Source: Mycobacterium sp. (GTDB lineage Bacteria; Actinomycetota; Actinomycetes; Mycobacteriales; Mycobacteriaceae). From it: a stretch of DNA of 64,000 bases. Made by a program: the position numbers and the translations under genes. The notes beneath the pieces were generated by a model. It ran no database searches and was not told where the DNA came from. It saw nothing but the letters and a program-made list of their open reading frames with translations. Below, one piece after another: positions 1 to 8,823 of the stretch (position 1 is the stretch's first letter; each line of letters begins with the position of its first letter). The stretch covers positions 59,872 to 123,871 of the forward strand of contig JAKFVT010000042.1 of assembly GCA_021732005.1 (NCBI GenBank), given 5' to 3'.

Positions 1-1532
1 ACCGCGTCGATGTCGAACCAACTGCCGTCGTCGACCCGGAAGGTCAGCGCCAGCCAGTTGGGCAGGTTCACCAGACTCTCGTTGTCGATCGTCTCGCCCG
101 ATATGTCGTCGACGAGACGGTTGTACACCCCTGCGGCATAGGTGCCCGGGTAGTGCACCTGCCCGGCCTTCGACTCGGGCGCAGCACCCCGGGTGGCGAA
201 ATAACCGTTCCCTACCGTGCACAACGCCTCCCGGAGCTTTTCGCTCTGCGGGTCATATCCCTCGAAGGTGAAGTCCCAGGCCTCGCCCGACGCGTGATTC
301 TTGTAGGCCAGCCACCGAGACCCGCGTTCGATGAACGCGCGCACCTGGTCGGGACCAGCCAGGGTGAAATGAGCGGCGGTCTTGCGGTCGCCGTCCTCGT
401 CGTGCCGTACGACGATCCCGATGCCGTCGAAATGCACTGCGTCGAAAGCATCTTCGTCGGTCAGATCGTCGCCGATGTAGATCGGCAGCAGGGAATCGGA
501 CCCATCGATTCGGTCGAGGATCCAGGCCAGCGTGGTTCCTTTGTCCCAGTCGATGTCCGGTCGCAGCTCAACGAGCATGCGCCCACTGGTGACCCGTAGA
601 TCATCGTGCTGTCCGAGCCGGTGCGTGGCGGCGACGATTTCGCCGACGTGTTCAGGTGCGACCTCGCGGTAATGCACCGCCACGGCGAAGCGCTTGTGCT
701 CCACTCGTACACCCGGAATGTGCGCCAGGGTTCCGCGTAGCTCGTCGGCTGCGTTTTGCAGGGCGGCCACGGCCGCAGCGGCCGCGTCGTTCTGGTGGTA
801 TGTGCCGTCGGGTCCGATCAGCTCGAACCCATGGCTGCCGGCGTACCAGATGCCAGGTATGCCCACCCGGTCGCGGATGTCGGCGAGGTCGCGGCCGCTC
901 AGGACCGCCACGGGGCACACCGCGGAGACCAGTTTCAGCGCCTCGGCCCCACCGTCGACGAGCTCGGCCGCGGCGGGATCGGACACGATCGGGGCCAATG
1001 TTCCGTCGTAGTCGAGAAACAACACCGACTGTCGGGCATTGGTGACACCGATGAGCTGACCGTAGGCTTCCAGCGCATTCGGGAGGTCGGAGATGCGCTT
1101 GTCCCCTGCCCGAACCGCGACGTCGGCCAGGTCGGCCAGCACGACATCAGCTCCGCACCGCACCAGGGTGTCGGGGTCCCCGGATCCGTCGAGGCCGATG
1201 ACGAGTGCGAATCCGCCATCGTGAGCCGCACTGACCCCGGCGTCGGTGTCCTCCACAACGGCCGCACGTTGCGGACTGACGCCGAGTCGGCGCGTGGCGC
1301 CCTCGAGACTGTCGATGCAGACATCGAACAGATCATCTACCCCGGCTGCTTTCAAGACGTCCTGAAAGCGCGGGTTGGACCCGTGGGCCGCCGTTGCGAC
1401 GCCGCCGCCGCGCAGCTTGCGCGCCAGTTCGACCATCGCCCCGAACAGTCGCGGGTCATCGATCAGCGCACCATCGAGGTCGAAGATCACGGCGTCGTGA
1501 TAGCGGGGGTCGACAGTGACCGGCAACTTCAC
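1..1532 (-). CDS. otsB: OtsB1-like HAD / trehalose-6-phosphate phosphatase / GH65-N fusion (3' end off window)
   Basis: This should convert trehalose-6-phosphate to trehalose in the cytoplasm. The GTG start has GAGGAG seven bases upstream. About 510 codons are visible and the protein runs off the left edge. Residues ~10-160 are a first HAD domain with DLDGALIDD but almost no cap region. A second HAD domain of the trehalose-phosphatase type follows (LDYDGTLAPI near residue 172 and GDDLTDEDAF near 355). From ~420 comes the N-terminal part of a GH65 glycoside-hydrolase module (WDFTFEGYDP, VGNGYFATRG). This domain order is known from mycobacterial OtsB1 (Rv2006), about 1,300 residues long, so roughly 800 residues should lie outside. 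It starts 55 bases after ppsA on the same strand and may share its transcript. OtsB2 is usually considered the main active phosphatase in mycobacteria, so the in vivo role of this fusion is less certain. Confidence 0.9.
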   Translation of the reverse strand, partial: MKLPVTVDPRYHDAVIFDLDGALIDDPRLFGAMVELARKLRGGGVATAAHGSNPRFQDVLKAAGVDDLFDVCIDSLEGATRRLGVSPQRAAVVEDTDAGVSAAHDGGFALVIGLDGSGDPDTLVRCGADVVLADLADVAVRAGDKRISDLPNALEAYGQLIGVTNARQSVLFLDYDGTLAPIVSDPAAAELVDGGAEALKLVSAVCPVAVLSGRDLADIRDRVGIPGIWYAGSHGFELIGPDGTYHQNDAAAAAVAALQNAADELRGTLAHIPGVRVEHKRFAVAVHYREVAPEHVGEIVAATHRLGQHDDLRVTSGRMLVELRPDIDWDKGTTLAWILDRIDGSDSLLPIYIGDDLTDEDAFDAVHFDGIGIVVRHDEDGDRKTAAHFTLAGPDQVRAFIERGSRWLAYKNHASGEAWDFTFEGYDPQSEKLREALCTVGNGYFATRGAAPESKAGQVHYPGTYAAGVYNRLVDDISGETIDNESLVNLPNWLALTFRVDDGSWFDIDA

Positions 1533-1587
1533 TGCACAGCTCCTCGGCAACGAATTGGCGATGGGCCGCAGGGGAATTCGGCGACGT

Positions 1588-3984
1588 TCATGACGAGTGC
1601 GCAAGCTGTTGCTCGAGCTGCAGCAACTGGCCGGTGGTCCTCACCACCGTGTCAGGATTGAGGCTGATCGAATCGATACCGAGGCGGACCAGGAACTCGG
1701 CCATGTCGGGATAGTCCGACGGTGCCTGACCACACAGTCCCGAGTGGATCCCGTTGCGGCGGCAGCCCTCCACGGCCAGGCGGATCATCTCCATGACTCC
1801 TTCGTCGCGTTCGTCGTAGTCGAACGCCACAATCTCGCTGTCCCGGTCGACACCGAGAGTGAGCTGGGTCAGATCGTTGGATCCGATGGAGAATCCGTCG
1901 AAGCGTTTGGCGAACTCGTCGATCAGGATCACGTTGTTGGGGATCTCGCACATCGCGTACACCTTGAGCCCGTTCTCGCCGCGGCGCAGACCGAGGTCGG
2001 CCATCGTCGCCAGAACCAGGTCCGCCTCGGCGACCCTGCGGACGAACGGCAGCATGAGCACGACGTTGGTCAGGCCCATCTCCTCACGGACCCGCCGCAT
2101 CGCGCGGCACTCCAGCGCGAAGCCCTCGGCATACGCGGGGTGGGCGTAGCGCGAGGCGCCACGGAAACCCAGCATCGGGTTGCTTTCGGAGGGTTCGAAG
2201 CTCGCACCGCCGACCAGGCTGGCGTACTCATTGGTCTTGAAGTCCGACATCCGTACCACGACGGGCTTCGGCCAGAAGGCGGCGGCAATGGTGCCGATCC
2301 CTTCGGAGAGGCGCTCGGCAAAGAAGGCAGCCCCGTCGGGATAACCCTGGGTGAGCCGGTCGATGGTGCGACGAGCCTCGGCGTCGTCGACCTTCTCCGG
2401 GTGCAGCAGGGCCATCGGGTGGACCCTGATGTACTCGCTGATGATGAATTCCATCCGAGCCAGTCCCACACCATCGTTGGGCAGGAAGGACGTCTTGAAG
2501 GCGAGGTCGGGGTTCCCAAGGTTGATCATGATCTGGGTGCGCGGCCGCGGCATGTCCCCCACTTCGGTGCTGTCCACACGGAAGGCCAGCGCGCCGCGGT
2601 AAACGCGTCCCGAGTCACCCTCGGCGCACGACACCGTCACAACGGTGCCGTCGGGGACGGACGTGGTCGCGTCGCCTGCGCCCACCACGGCCGGGATGCC
2701 GAGTTCCCGGGCGATGATCGAGGCGTGGCAGGTGCGCCCGCCCCGGTTGGTGACGATCGCGGCGGCGGTCTTCATCACCGGCTCCCAGTCGGGAGTGGTG
2801 GTGTCGGCGATCAGGACCTCGCCCGGCTGGAACTGCGCCAGATGCGTGACGTTCTCGATCCGCCTCGCGGTGCCGGAGGCGATCCTCTCCCCAACAGAGC
2901 GGCCCTCGGCGAGGATCTCGCCCCGGCCCTCGAGCACGTAGCTCTCCAGCGCGGTCATGCTGCGCTGGGAGGCCACCGTCTCCGGCCGGGCCTGCACGAT
3001 GTAGAGCTTTCCGTCCAGGCCGTCCTTGGCCCACTCCATGTCCATGGGGTGCCCGTAGTGCCCCTCGATCGTGCACGCGTAGCCGGCCAGCTCCAGGACG
3101 TCGTCATCGGAGAGGCAGAATCGGGCGCGGTCGGCTTTGGGCGTGGGAATGTTGCGCGTGGTGTACTTCGTCTGCCCCTCGACGAAGATCATCTTCACCG
3201 CCTTGTCGCCAAGCAGGCGACGCAACACCGCGCGATGCCCGGCCAGGTAGGTCGGCTTGTGGACGTAGAACTCGTCGGGGTCGACCGCGCCCTGAACCAC
3301 GTTCTCGCCGAGACCGTATGCGCCTGTCACGAACACCACGTCGCGAAAGCCCGATTCGGTGTCCAGGGAGAACATCACCCCCGACGAGGCAAGGTCGGAG
3401 CGCACCATTTTCATCACGCCGATCGACAGCGAGACCTTGAACTGATCGAAACCCTGATCGAGGCGGTAGTGAATGGCGCGATCGGTGAACAAGCTCGCGA
3501 AACACCGGCGGCACGCATCGAGCAGGCTCTCTTCGCCCTTGACGTTGAGATAGGTGTCCTGCTGGCCGGCGAAGCTCGCGGTCGGCAGGTCCTCGGCGGT
3601 CGCCGAGGACCGCACCGCCAGACTGACCTCTTCGCCGTACTCGTCTTGGAGCCTGCGGTAGGCCTCGACGATCTCGGTGGCCAGGTCATCGGGGAGCCCG
3701 GCGCCGTAGACGATCTCCCGGGCACGTTTGGCCTTGCGTGCCAGCGCGGTGACGTCGGTCGGGTCGAGCTCGTCGAGTTCGGCATGCAGCGGTTCCCAGG
3801 CGCCGGCGGCATCCAGCATGTAGCGATACGCCTCGGCGGTGATGGCGAAACCGTTCGGGATGCGCACGCCCTGCCCGGCCAGCTTTTGGTACATCTCGCC
3901 CAGCGAGGCGTTCTTGCCGCCCACCAACGGCACATCGGCGATGCCGAACTCCTCGAAGAAGCGGACGTATTTGGGCATGCTCAT
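1588..3984 (-). CDS. ppsA: Phosphoenolpyruvate synthase
   Basis: Makes PEP from pyruvate and ATP (yielding AMP and phosphate), an entry to gluconeogenesis. At 798 residues it has the usual length. The N-terminal ATP-grasp domain opens with VGGKNASLGEM near residue 22. The swivelling phosphohistidine domain has GGRTCHASIIARELG, with the phosphorylated His near 418. The C-terminal PEP/pyruvate TIM barrel ends with the catalytic-Cys segment GLCGQAPSDYP near 752. The ATG used here is preceded by AAGGGA with six bases spacing; a second in-frame ATG is two codons later. It lies directly upstream of the OtsB1-like gene, so carbon from pyruvate and trehalose metabolism may be co-expressed. Pyruvate phosphate dikinase is the nearest alternative, but length and motif spacing fit PEP synthase. 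Confidence 0.95.
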   Translation of the reverse strand: MSMPKYVRFFEEFGIADVPLVGGKNASLGEMYQKLAGQGVRIPNGFAITAEAYRYMLDAAGAWEPLHAELDELDPTDVTALARKAKRAREIVYGAGLPDDLATEIVEAYRRLQDEYGEEVSLAVRSSATAEDLPTASFAGQQDTYLNVKGEESLLDACRRCFASLFTDRAIHYRLDQGFDQFKVSLSIGVMKMVRSDLASSGVMFSLDTESGFRDVVFVTGAYGLGENVVQGAVDPDEFYVHKPTYLAGHRAVLRRLLGDKAVKMIFVEGQTKYTTRNIPTPKADRARFCLSDDDVLELAGYACTIEGHYGHPMDMEWAKDGLDGKLYIVQARPETVASQRSMTALESYVLEGRGEILAEGRSVGERIASGTARRIENVTHLAQFQPGEVLIADTTTPDWEPVMKTAAAIVTNRGGRTCHASIIARELGIPAVVGAGDATTSVPDGTVVTVSCAEGDSGRVYRGALAFRVDSTEVGDMPRPRTQIMINLGNPDLAFKTSFLPNDGVGLARMEFIISEYIRVHPMALLHPEKVDDAEARRTIDRLTQGYPDGAAFFAERLSEGIGTIAAAFWPKPVVVRMSDFKTNEYASLVGGASFEPSESNPMLGFRGASRYAHPAYAEGFALECRAMRRVREEMGLTNVVLMLPFVRRVAEADLVLATMADLGLRRGENGLKVYAMCEIPNNVILIDEFAKRFDGFSIGSNDLTQLTLGVDRDSEIVAFDYDERDEGVMEMIRLAVEGCRRNGIHSGLCGQAPSDYPDMAEFLVRLGIDSISLNPDTVVRTTGQLLQLEQQLAHSS

Positions 3985-4428
3985 GATCTATCCCTTCGCG
4001 ACGCGCAAATGCGGTCGGATCGTCGCTCCCGCATGCAGTGGGGCCAAGATCCTCGAGTGCCGTTGCCCGACAACGCCTTTTCCACACCTGTCAACTTCGC
4101 ACGGGGGGACACCCGCAGACAGGGCCGAAGGTCACCACATCGGCAACACGGCCGCAGGTCCCGGCGGAAAATGGCGTGGCGTATTTGCTGGTTCGGGGGG
4201 CGGGGGACGCCCGCAGCGGGGCTTGCGGTTGGTTGCTCTTTTCGCTGTTGTGCCGCATCGGGTTTCAGCGACACCGTTGATGCCGGACCACTCGGTGTTG
4301 AAGTGCTTCCGGACGAGGTCGACGGTGTCGGGCGTGACGACTTCTGCCGGTTGAGCCGTCTTCCCTGCCCACGACTCGGTGACCTTGGACCCTTATCCAT
4401 CCGGGATTTTCGGCGGAACATCGCCCGG
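3985..4428. other. Divergent intergenic region between ppsA and the SpoIIAA-like gene
   Basis: No convincing gene is visible in these 444 bases, which must contain the promoters of two divergent genes. A stretch around 4260-4390 reads coherently on the minus strand for about 45 codons but begins directly after a stop codon and has no start, so I leave it uncalled. Confidence 0.5.
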
Positions 4429-4797
4429 ATGATCACGTACGACCTGGACAAAGCGAGTTCCATCCTCACGGTGCACCCGGAGTCCTCGCTCGACAAGGAC
4501 GACTTCGATCAGATGGCCAAGGCTATTGACCCCGAGATCGAGGCGCACGGCGATCTTGCCGGCCTGATCATCAATGCGCAGGCCTTTCCCGGTTGGGACA
4601 GCTTCGGCTCGATGGTGACCCACTTCCGCTTCATCCGCGACCACCAGAAGCACATCAAGAAGGTTGCGGTGGTTACCGACTCGCACATGGGGGATGCCGC
4701 TGAGCACTTGGCGTCGCATTTCGTCTCAGCGGAGGTCAGGCATTTCCCCGCTGATCACGTCGAGCAGGCTCGACAGTGGATCTCCGACGGTTCATAA
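4429..4797 (+). CDS. SpoIIAA-like (STAS-fold) protein
   Basis: A 122-residue soluble protein that matches the SpoIIAA-like family (a STAS-type fold found in small bacterial proteins and also seen as CRAL-TRIO-like). Recognisable parts are the N-terminal strand pair (MITYDLDKASSILTV), the GLIINAQAFPGWDSFGSM segment and the VAVVTDSHMGDAAEHLASHF region. No membrane segment or signal peptide is visible. Function is not established; STAS proteins often act in regulation or membrane association. The ATG was chosen because homologous sequence begins there and the long open frame upstream overlaps ppsA antisense and looks non-coding. Confidence 0.8.
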   Translation: MITYDLDKASSILTVHPESSLDKDDFDQMAKAIDPEIEAHGDLAGLIINAQAFPGWDSFGSMVTHFRFIRDHQKHIKKVAVVTDSHMGDAAEHLASHFVSAEVRHFPADHVEQARQWISDGS

Positions 4798-4858
4798 GTG
4801 CTGTGCTGCAACGCCACTGGCGCCTCAGCTGACCTAGGATGTGAGCCAGGTATCGCGT

Positions 4859-5662
4859 ATGACCAAACTGACCGAGGACGACCCCAGCTCACCGGACGGG
4901 TCGCTGACTCCTGAGCAGGCTCGCGCGGACGCCGCAGATCTGCGGGCCGGGATCAACGAGCTCGCCGGTCTGGTGTCGGAAGGTCTGGGACTGCCCGAAT
5001 TGCTCGCTGAGGTTGCGGCTTTCGCCGTTCACGCGATCCCGGGTGCTGAGGGAGCCGGGGTGACCTTGCTGCGGGTCGACCGGGAAGAGAACATGGTCGA
5101 GGCGCTGGCCGCGAGCGCGCCGTTCGTCGCCGAGCTCGACGAGATTCAGTACGTGACCTTGCAGGAAGGGCCCTGCATCACAGCGGCACGTGAACGGCGC
5201 ACGGTACGGTCCGGGTCGTTGGGTGGGGAGGCCATGTGGCCGAGGTTCGGCCCACGGGTGGGCCGGCTCGGGGTGCACAGCGCGCTGTCACTGCCGCTAT
5301 TGCTGCGCGATCAGGTTGTCGGGGCGATCAACGTCTACGCCCACGGCAAAGACGCCTTCGATGCGCACGCTGCCGAACTCGGCGAATTGTTCGCCAAGCC
5401 CGCCGCCGTGGCGGTGCATAACGCCCAGGTCCTCGCGCAGGCTAGGGCGCTGTCCGCCCAGTTGCAGACCGCGCTGGCGACTCGACCGGTGATCGACCAG
5501 GCTATCGGCCTGATCCGCGGACGCACCGGGCGCAACGACGAGGAGGCCTTCGCACAGCTGCGGGCCATCAGCCAGTCCGAGCACCGCAAGTTGGCGGACG
5601 TGGCCCAACGCATGATCGACGAAGCCGTGCGCCGCGCCCGCGCCCGCAACAACCCGAGCTGA
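4859..5662 (+). CDS. GAF and ANTAR domain protein
   Basis: A likely RNA-binding antitermination regulator with a sensory GAF domain (residues ~30-185) and a C-terminal ANTAR domain (~205-262; ATRPVIDQAIGLIRGR, then EEAFAQLRAISQS). ANTAR proteins bind paired hairpins in nascent RNA to prevent termination, and mycobacteria carry several such GAF-ANTAR proteins. No transmembrane segment is visible. A GTG at 4841 would add six residues, but a TAGGAT that could be the -10 element ends at 4840, which favours the ATG used here. It is transcribed alone. The ligand of the GAF domain cannot be inferred. Confidence 0.88.
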   Translation: MTKLTEDDPSSPDGSLTPEQARADAADLRAGINELAGLVSEGLGLPELLAEVAAFAVHAIPGAEGAGVTLLRVDREENMVEALAASAPFVAELDEIQYVTLQEGPCITAARERRTVRSGSLGGEAMWPRFGPRVGRLGVHSALSLPLLLRDQVVGAINVYAHGKDAFDAHAAELGELFAKPAAVAVHNAQVLAQARALSAQLQTALATRPVIDQAIGLIRGRTGRNDEEAFAQLRAISQSEHRKLADVAQRMIDEAVRRARARNNPS

Positions 5663-5764
5663 GGCCACATTCTCCTGCCGACCCACGGCGAGGCACTTGC
5701 GCGTCGGTTGTCAGCACCAACATGAAAATGTTTGTGACCGAGGATATCTCGGGGATCCCGTTGC

Positions 5765-6094
5765 TCAGCCCTCTGCGTCGTGTGGCTTGTTCAACGTCCG
5801 GTCCGCGCTGCGAACGACGCTGCGCAGAAACTCGTACTGCGTCGTGACGAGCTGGTCGGCCAATTCAAGAGCGCCGTCGACGAGCGTCTCACGCAGCGGG
5901 TGTACCGCCTCGGGAAGCGCCTTGTCGACGGTGTCGACGAACTTGCGGATGGCCTCGATCGCAGCCTGCTGTCCGGTTTTGACCGAGTCGAGCACCTCGT
6001 CGGAAAGGTCTAATGCTCGGGGCAGCACGTCCACGGTCTTCGCGGCGCCCTCGCTCTTCTTGCCGTTCTTGGTCGTTTCGGGGTGCTGAGTCAT
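5765..6094 (-). CDS. Phasin-like / amphipathic helical protein
   Basis: A 109-residue protein that should be nearly all amphipathic helix after a Lys-rich N-terminus. It has no signal peptide or membrane segment. The pattern (EAIRKFVDTVDKALP, then LADQLVTTQYEFLRSVVRS) resembles phasin-like and HbhA-like mycobacterial proteins, which coat lipid or polyester inclusions or bind membranes. The ATG has AGGAG with seven bases spacing. It converges on the GAF-ANTAR gene. I do not recognise a specific name, and the phasin assignment rests on composition and helix pattern only. Confidence 0.75.
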   Translation of the reverse strand: MTQHPETTKNGKKSEGAAKTVDVLPRALDLSDEVLDSVKTGQQAAIEAIRKFVDTVDKALPEAVHPLRETLVDGALELADQLVTTQYEFLRSVVRSADRTLNKPHDAEG

Positions 6095-6330
6095 GGTGGA
6101 ACTCCTAAATACTGAACACAGGCGGGTTCCGTCAGATCGACCGGCCTGCTACGAATGGAACCCGGACACGGTGTCTCCGTGGTTTCCAATCCTCTTCCTT
6201 CAGCATCCGCACTTGTGGTTTCACCCGACAGGGTCTTTCGACCCCGGATGCAGGGCGGCGCGCGCGCTCGGCGGCGGTGAGTGGTGAAAGAGGATCTGTG
6301 AATGCACGATTCGTGGCCGAGTCGGTCATC

Positions 6331-6352
6331 GGGCTTTGCGAACGCAAAGTCC
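6331..6352. promoter_or_regulatory. Near-perfect palindrome upstream of the FadR-type regulator
   Basis: CTTTGCG and CGCAAAG flank a central AA, and the pairing extends outward by GG/CC through one G-T pair. A two-base loop is too small for a stable RNA hairpin, so this looks like a binding site for a dimeric regulator. It is about 85 bases before the regulator start, and autoregulation is one possibility. Confidence 0.4.
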
Positions 6353-6435
6353 ACGCTGCTCGGCGTTCGCCTCAGCCATCGAGCCGACTGCTTGTACGAT
6401 GCACATCATTTGTAAGCGCGATAGAGAACCGGTCC

Positions 6436-7200
6436 GTGTCAGAACCAACGATTCAATTCCGCCGCCTCGCCGAGCAGGTTGCTGATCAACTTCGACGGCG
6501 AATTCTGTTGGGCGAGCTGGCCGACGGCAGCATCCTGCCCAAAGAGGACGAGCTGCTGCGTGAGTTCCCGGTGAGCAAGCCGTCGCTGCGCGAAGCAATG
6601 CGGATCCTGGAAGCCGAGGGACTGTTGCGGGTGCGGCGCGGCAAGCTCGGCGGCGCGGTGGTGCGCCGCCCCAACGCCGCGAACGTCGCCTACACGATCG
6701 GACTGGTGCTCGGCTCGCAGGACGTGAGCCTGTCGGATGTAGGTGGGGCGCTGCGGCAGATGGAGCCGGCGTGCGCCGCGTTGTGCGCCGAACGGGCCGA
6801 TCGCGGACACATGGTCGTTCCGGCGCTGCGTCAACTGCACGCCGAAGCTGTCGATGCCGCCGACGATTTTCAGCGTGCGATTTCGGCAAGCCGTCGCTTT
6901 CACGAAGCGCTGGTCGCCCTGTGCGGGAACCAGACCATGATCATGCTGGCCGGAGCGCTCGAGACGCTGTGGTCGGCGCACGAGCAGGGCTGGTCGACAC
7001 GGGTGAGCGACGACGGCATCGTCCCCGTCGACGAGCGGCTGGCGGTCCTCGAGGAGCACCGGCAGGTGATCGACGCGATCGAGGCCGGCGATGCCCGCCG
7101 GGCTCACGACCTCGCCGCCGCGCATCTGATCACGGCCCAGCACTACCCCGGTTCGGCGGGAATGGTCGACCCCGCGATGGTGCGGCACCGGGATCATTGA
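6436..7200 (+). CDS. GntR-family (FadR subfamily) transcriptional regulator
   Basis: Cytoplasmic repressor or activator of 254 residues. The N-terminal winged HTH covers ~10-75 (AEQVADQLRRRILLGEL, LPKEDELLREFPVSKPSLR, EGLLRVRRGKLGGAVV), and the FCD ligand-binding domain covers ~90-235 with the helical segments expected for metal-assisted binding of small carboxylates. The GTG start was chosen because the HTH begins there; an earlier in-frame start would add 53 residues without family similarity. It reads into the acyl-CoA ligase operon 30 bases later and probably controls it. The effector is likely an acyl-CoA or organic acid from that pathway, by inference. Confidence 0.9.
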   Translation: MSEPTIQFRRLAEQVADQLRRRILLGELADGSILPKEDELLREFPVSKPSLREAMRILEAEGLLRVRRGKLGGAVVRRPNAANVAYTIGLVLGSQDVSLSDVGGALRQMEPACAALCAERADRGHMVVPALRQLHAEAVDAADDFQRAISASRRFHEALVALCGNQTMIMLAGALETLWSAHEQGWSTRVSDDGIVPVDERLAVLEEHRQVIDAIEAGDARRAHDLAAAHLITAQHYPGSAGMVDPAMVRHRDH

Positions 7201-7230
7201 CGCCGGTCCTTATTTTCATATGATTTGGTG

Positions 7231-8823
7231 ATGGCTGACCCCGCCGTCGTGACCAGCGCCGAAGCGGCGCACTACCGGGCCGCCGGCTGGTGGACGGACA
7301 CGACGCTGTCCGACTGCGTACGCCGCAACGCGGCGGGCTCCCCCGGCAAGCCCGCGTACGTCGACTTCACCCTCGACCCCCCGGACGGGGCACTGACCTG
7401 GTCGGAGTTCGACAACGCCGCCAGCAACCTGGCCGTGCGGCTCCATCACCTGGGCGTGACCCCGGGTGACCGGGTGGCGGTCTGGCACGGCGACAGCATC
7501 GCCATCCACGTCCTGCTGGTGGCGATCGAGCGCTGCGGCGCGGTGAGCGTCGGTCTCGGGGCGCGCGCCGGGGTCCGCGAGGCCGCGCAGATCATGCGGA
7601 CCGCGCGGCCGTCGCTTCTGGTCAGCGACGAGGGACGTGCCGCTCAGGCCGCGCAGGCCGCCACCGACGCATCGGTGCGGGCCGTGGTGATCGGGACCGG
7701 CGAGCTCACCATCGACACCGCTCCGGGTTCCATGGCCGAGCTCTCACCAGTAGGCCCGGACGACGCCTTCCTGATCAACTCCACCTCGGGCACCACCGGG
7801 CTGCCGAAATGTGTTGTGCATAACCAGAATCGGTGGCACTACTTTCATCAGAAGGCGGTCGCCAACGGCGAGCTGACCGCCGACGACATCTTCCTTCCGG
7901 TCATCCCCACCCCGTTCGGCTTCGGGATCTGGACCTCCCACACGACACCCATCTACCTTGGGGCGACGACCGTGCGCATCGAGCGGTTCGACGCCGCGGC
8001 GACATGCGCCGCCATCGAACGCCACCGAGCGACCGTGTTGTGCTGTGTGAGTATGCAATTGATGATGATCCTGGCCAACGACGCCTCGCGCGAGCATGAC
8101 CTGTCCAGCCTGCGGGTGGTGTTCACCGGCGGCGAGCCACTGCCGTACACCCAGGCCGCGCGATTCGAGGAACTGACCGGCGTCACGATCCTGCAGTTCT
8201 ACGGTTCCAACGAGACCGGCATGCTCAGCGCCACCACCGTCGACGACTCACTGCACCATCGGCTGCGGACCGCCGGACGCATCGTCCCCGAGATGCAGGT
8301 CCGGCTGTTCGACGGTGACGACGACGTCACGAAATCCGGTCGGGGGCAACCTGCTTGCCGCGGGCCTGCGCTCAGCCTCGGCTATCTGGGCGGCACCGAT
8401 CACGACAAGCTGTACACCAGGGACGGCTGGATGCTGATGGGCGACATCTGCGAGCTGGACGACGACGGCTACCTGGTGCTGGCGGGACGAACCTCGGATT
8501 TCATCTTGCGCGGGGGCAAGAACATCAGCGCGGTCGCGGTGGAGGAGGTCGTGGCCAGCCACCCCGCCATCGCGGTGGCCGCCGCCGTGGCCATGCCTGA
8601 TCCTCTGTTCGGGGAGCGGGTGTGCGTGTTCGCCGAACTCAAGAATCCCGGTGACACGCTCGTGCTTGCCGACCTCGTCGAACACCTGCTGGCGCAGGGA
8701 GTCTCCAAAGAGCTGCTGCCCGAACGGCTCGAGGTGCTCGACGAGTTGCCGCGGTCTTCCGGCGGCAAGATCGCCAAAGGCCAACTCCGCGAGAATATTC
8801 GATCGATACTGGAGCAATCATGA
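7231..8823 (+). CDS. Class I adenylate-forming acyl-CoA ligase
   Basis: Activates a carboxylic acid to its CoA thioester through an acyl-adenylate. Conserved motifs are visible: the P-loop INSTSGTTGLPK (~residue 182), YGSNETG (~330), GDICELDDDGYLVLAGRTSD (~405) with RGGKNIS, and the C-terminal catalytic Lys in RSSGGKIAKGQL. It has no signal peptide. The length (530) is typical for aromatic or medium-chain acid ligases. The ATG is preferred over the TTG and GTG directly before it. The Shine-Dalgarno is poor, so translation may depend on the regulator transcript. The stop overlaps the aldolase start by four bases (ATGA). The acid substrate is unknown. Confidence 0.92.
   Translation: MADPAVVTSAEAAHYRAAGWWTDTTLSDCVRRNAAGSPGKPAYVDFTLDPPDGALTWSEFDNAASNLAVRLHHLGVTPGDRVAVWHGDSIAIHVLLVAIERCGAVSVGLGARAGVREAAQIMRTARPSLLVSDEGRAAQAAQAATDASVRAVVIGTGELTIDTAPGSMAELSPVGPDDAFLINSTSGTTGLPKCVVHNQNRWHYFHQKAVANGELTADDIFLPVIPTPFGFGIWTSHTTPIYLGATTVRIERFDAAATCAAIERHRATVLCCVSMQLMMILANDASREHDLSSLRVVFTGGEPLPYTQAARFEELTGVTILQFYGSNETGMLSATTVDDSLHHRLRTAGRIVPEMQVRLFDGDDDVTKSGRGQPACRGPALSLGYLGGTDHDKLYTRDGWMLMGDICELDDDGYLVLAGRTSDFILRGGKNISAVAVEEVVASHPAIAVAAAVAMPDPLFGERVCVFAELKNPGDTLVLADLVEHLLAQGVSKELLPERLEVLDELPRSSGGKIAKGQLRENIRSILEQS

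Noticed and set aside
4260..4390. Coherent minus-strand peptide in the ppsA upstream region
   Set aside because: It begins directly after an in-frame stop, has no start codon and resembles nothing known.
1597..4797. Very long plus-strand open frame opposite ppsA
   Set aside because: It mirrors ppsA codon for codon in a high-GC genome, has no recognisable domain over the ppsA part and lacks a start signal. Only its 3' end (from 4429) is a real gene.
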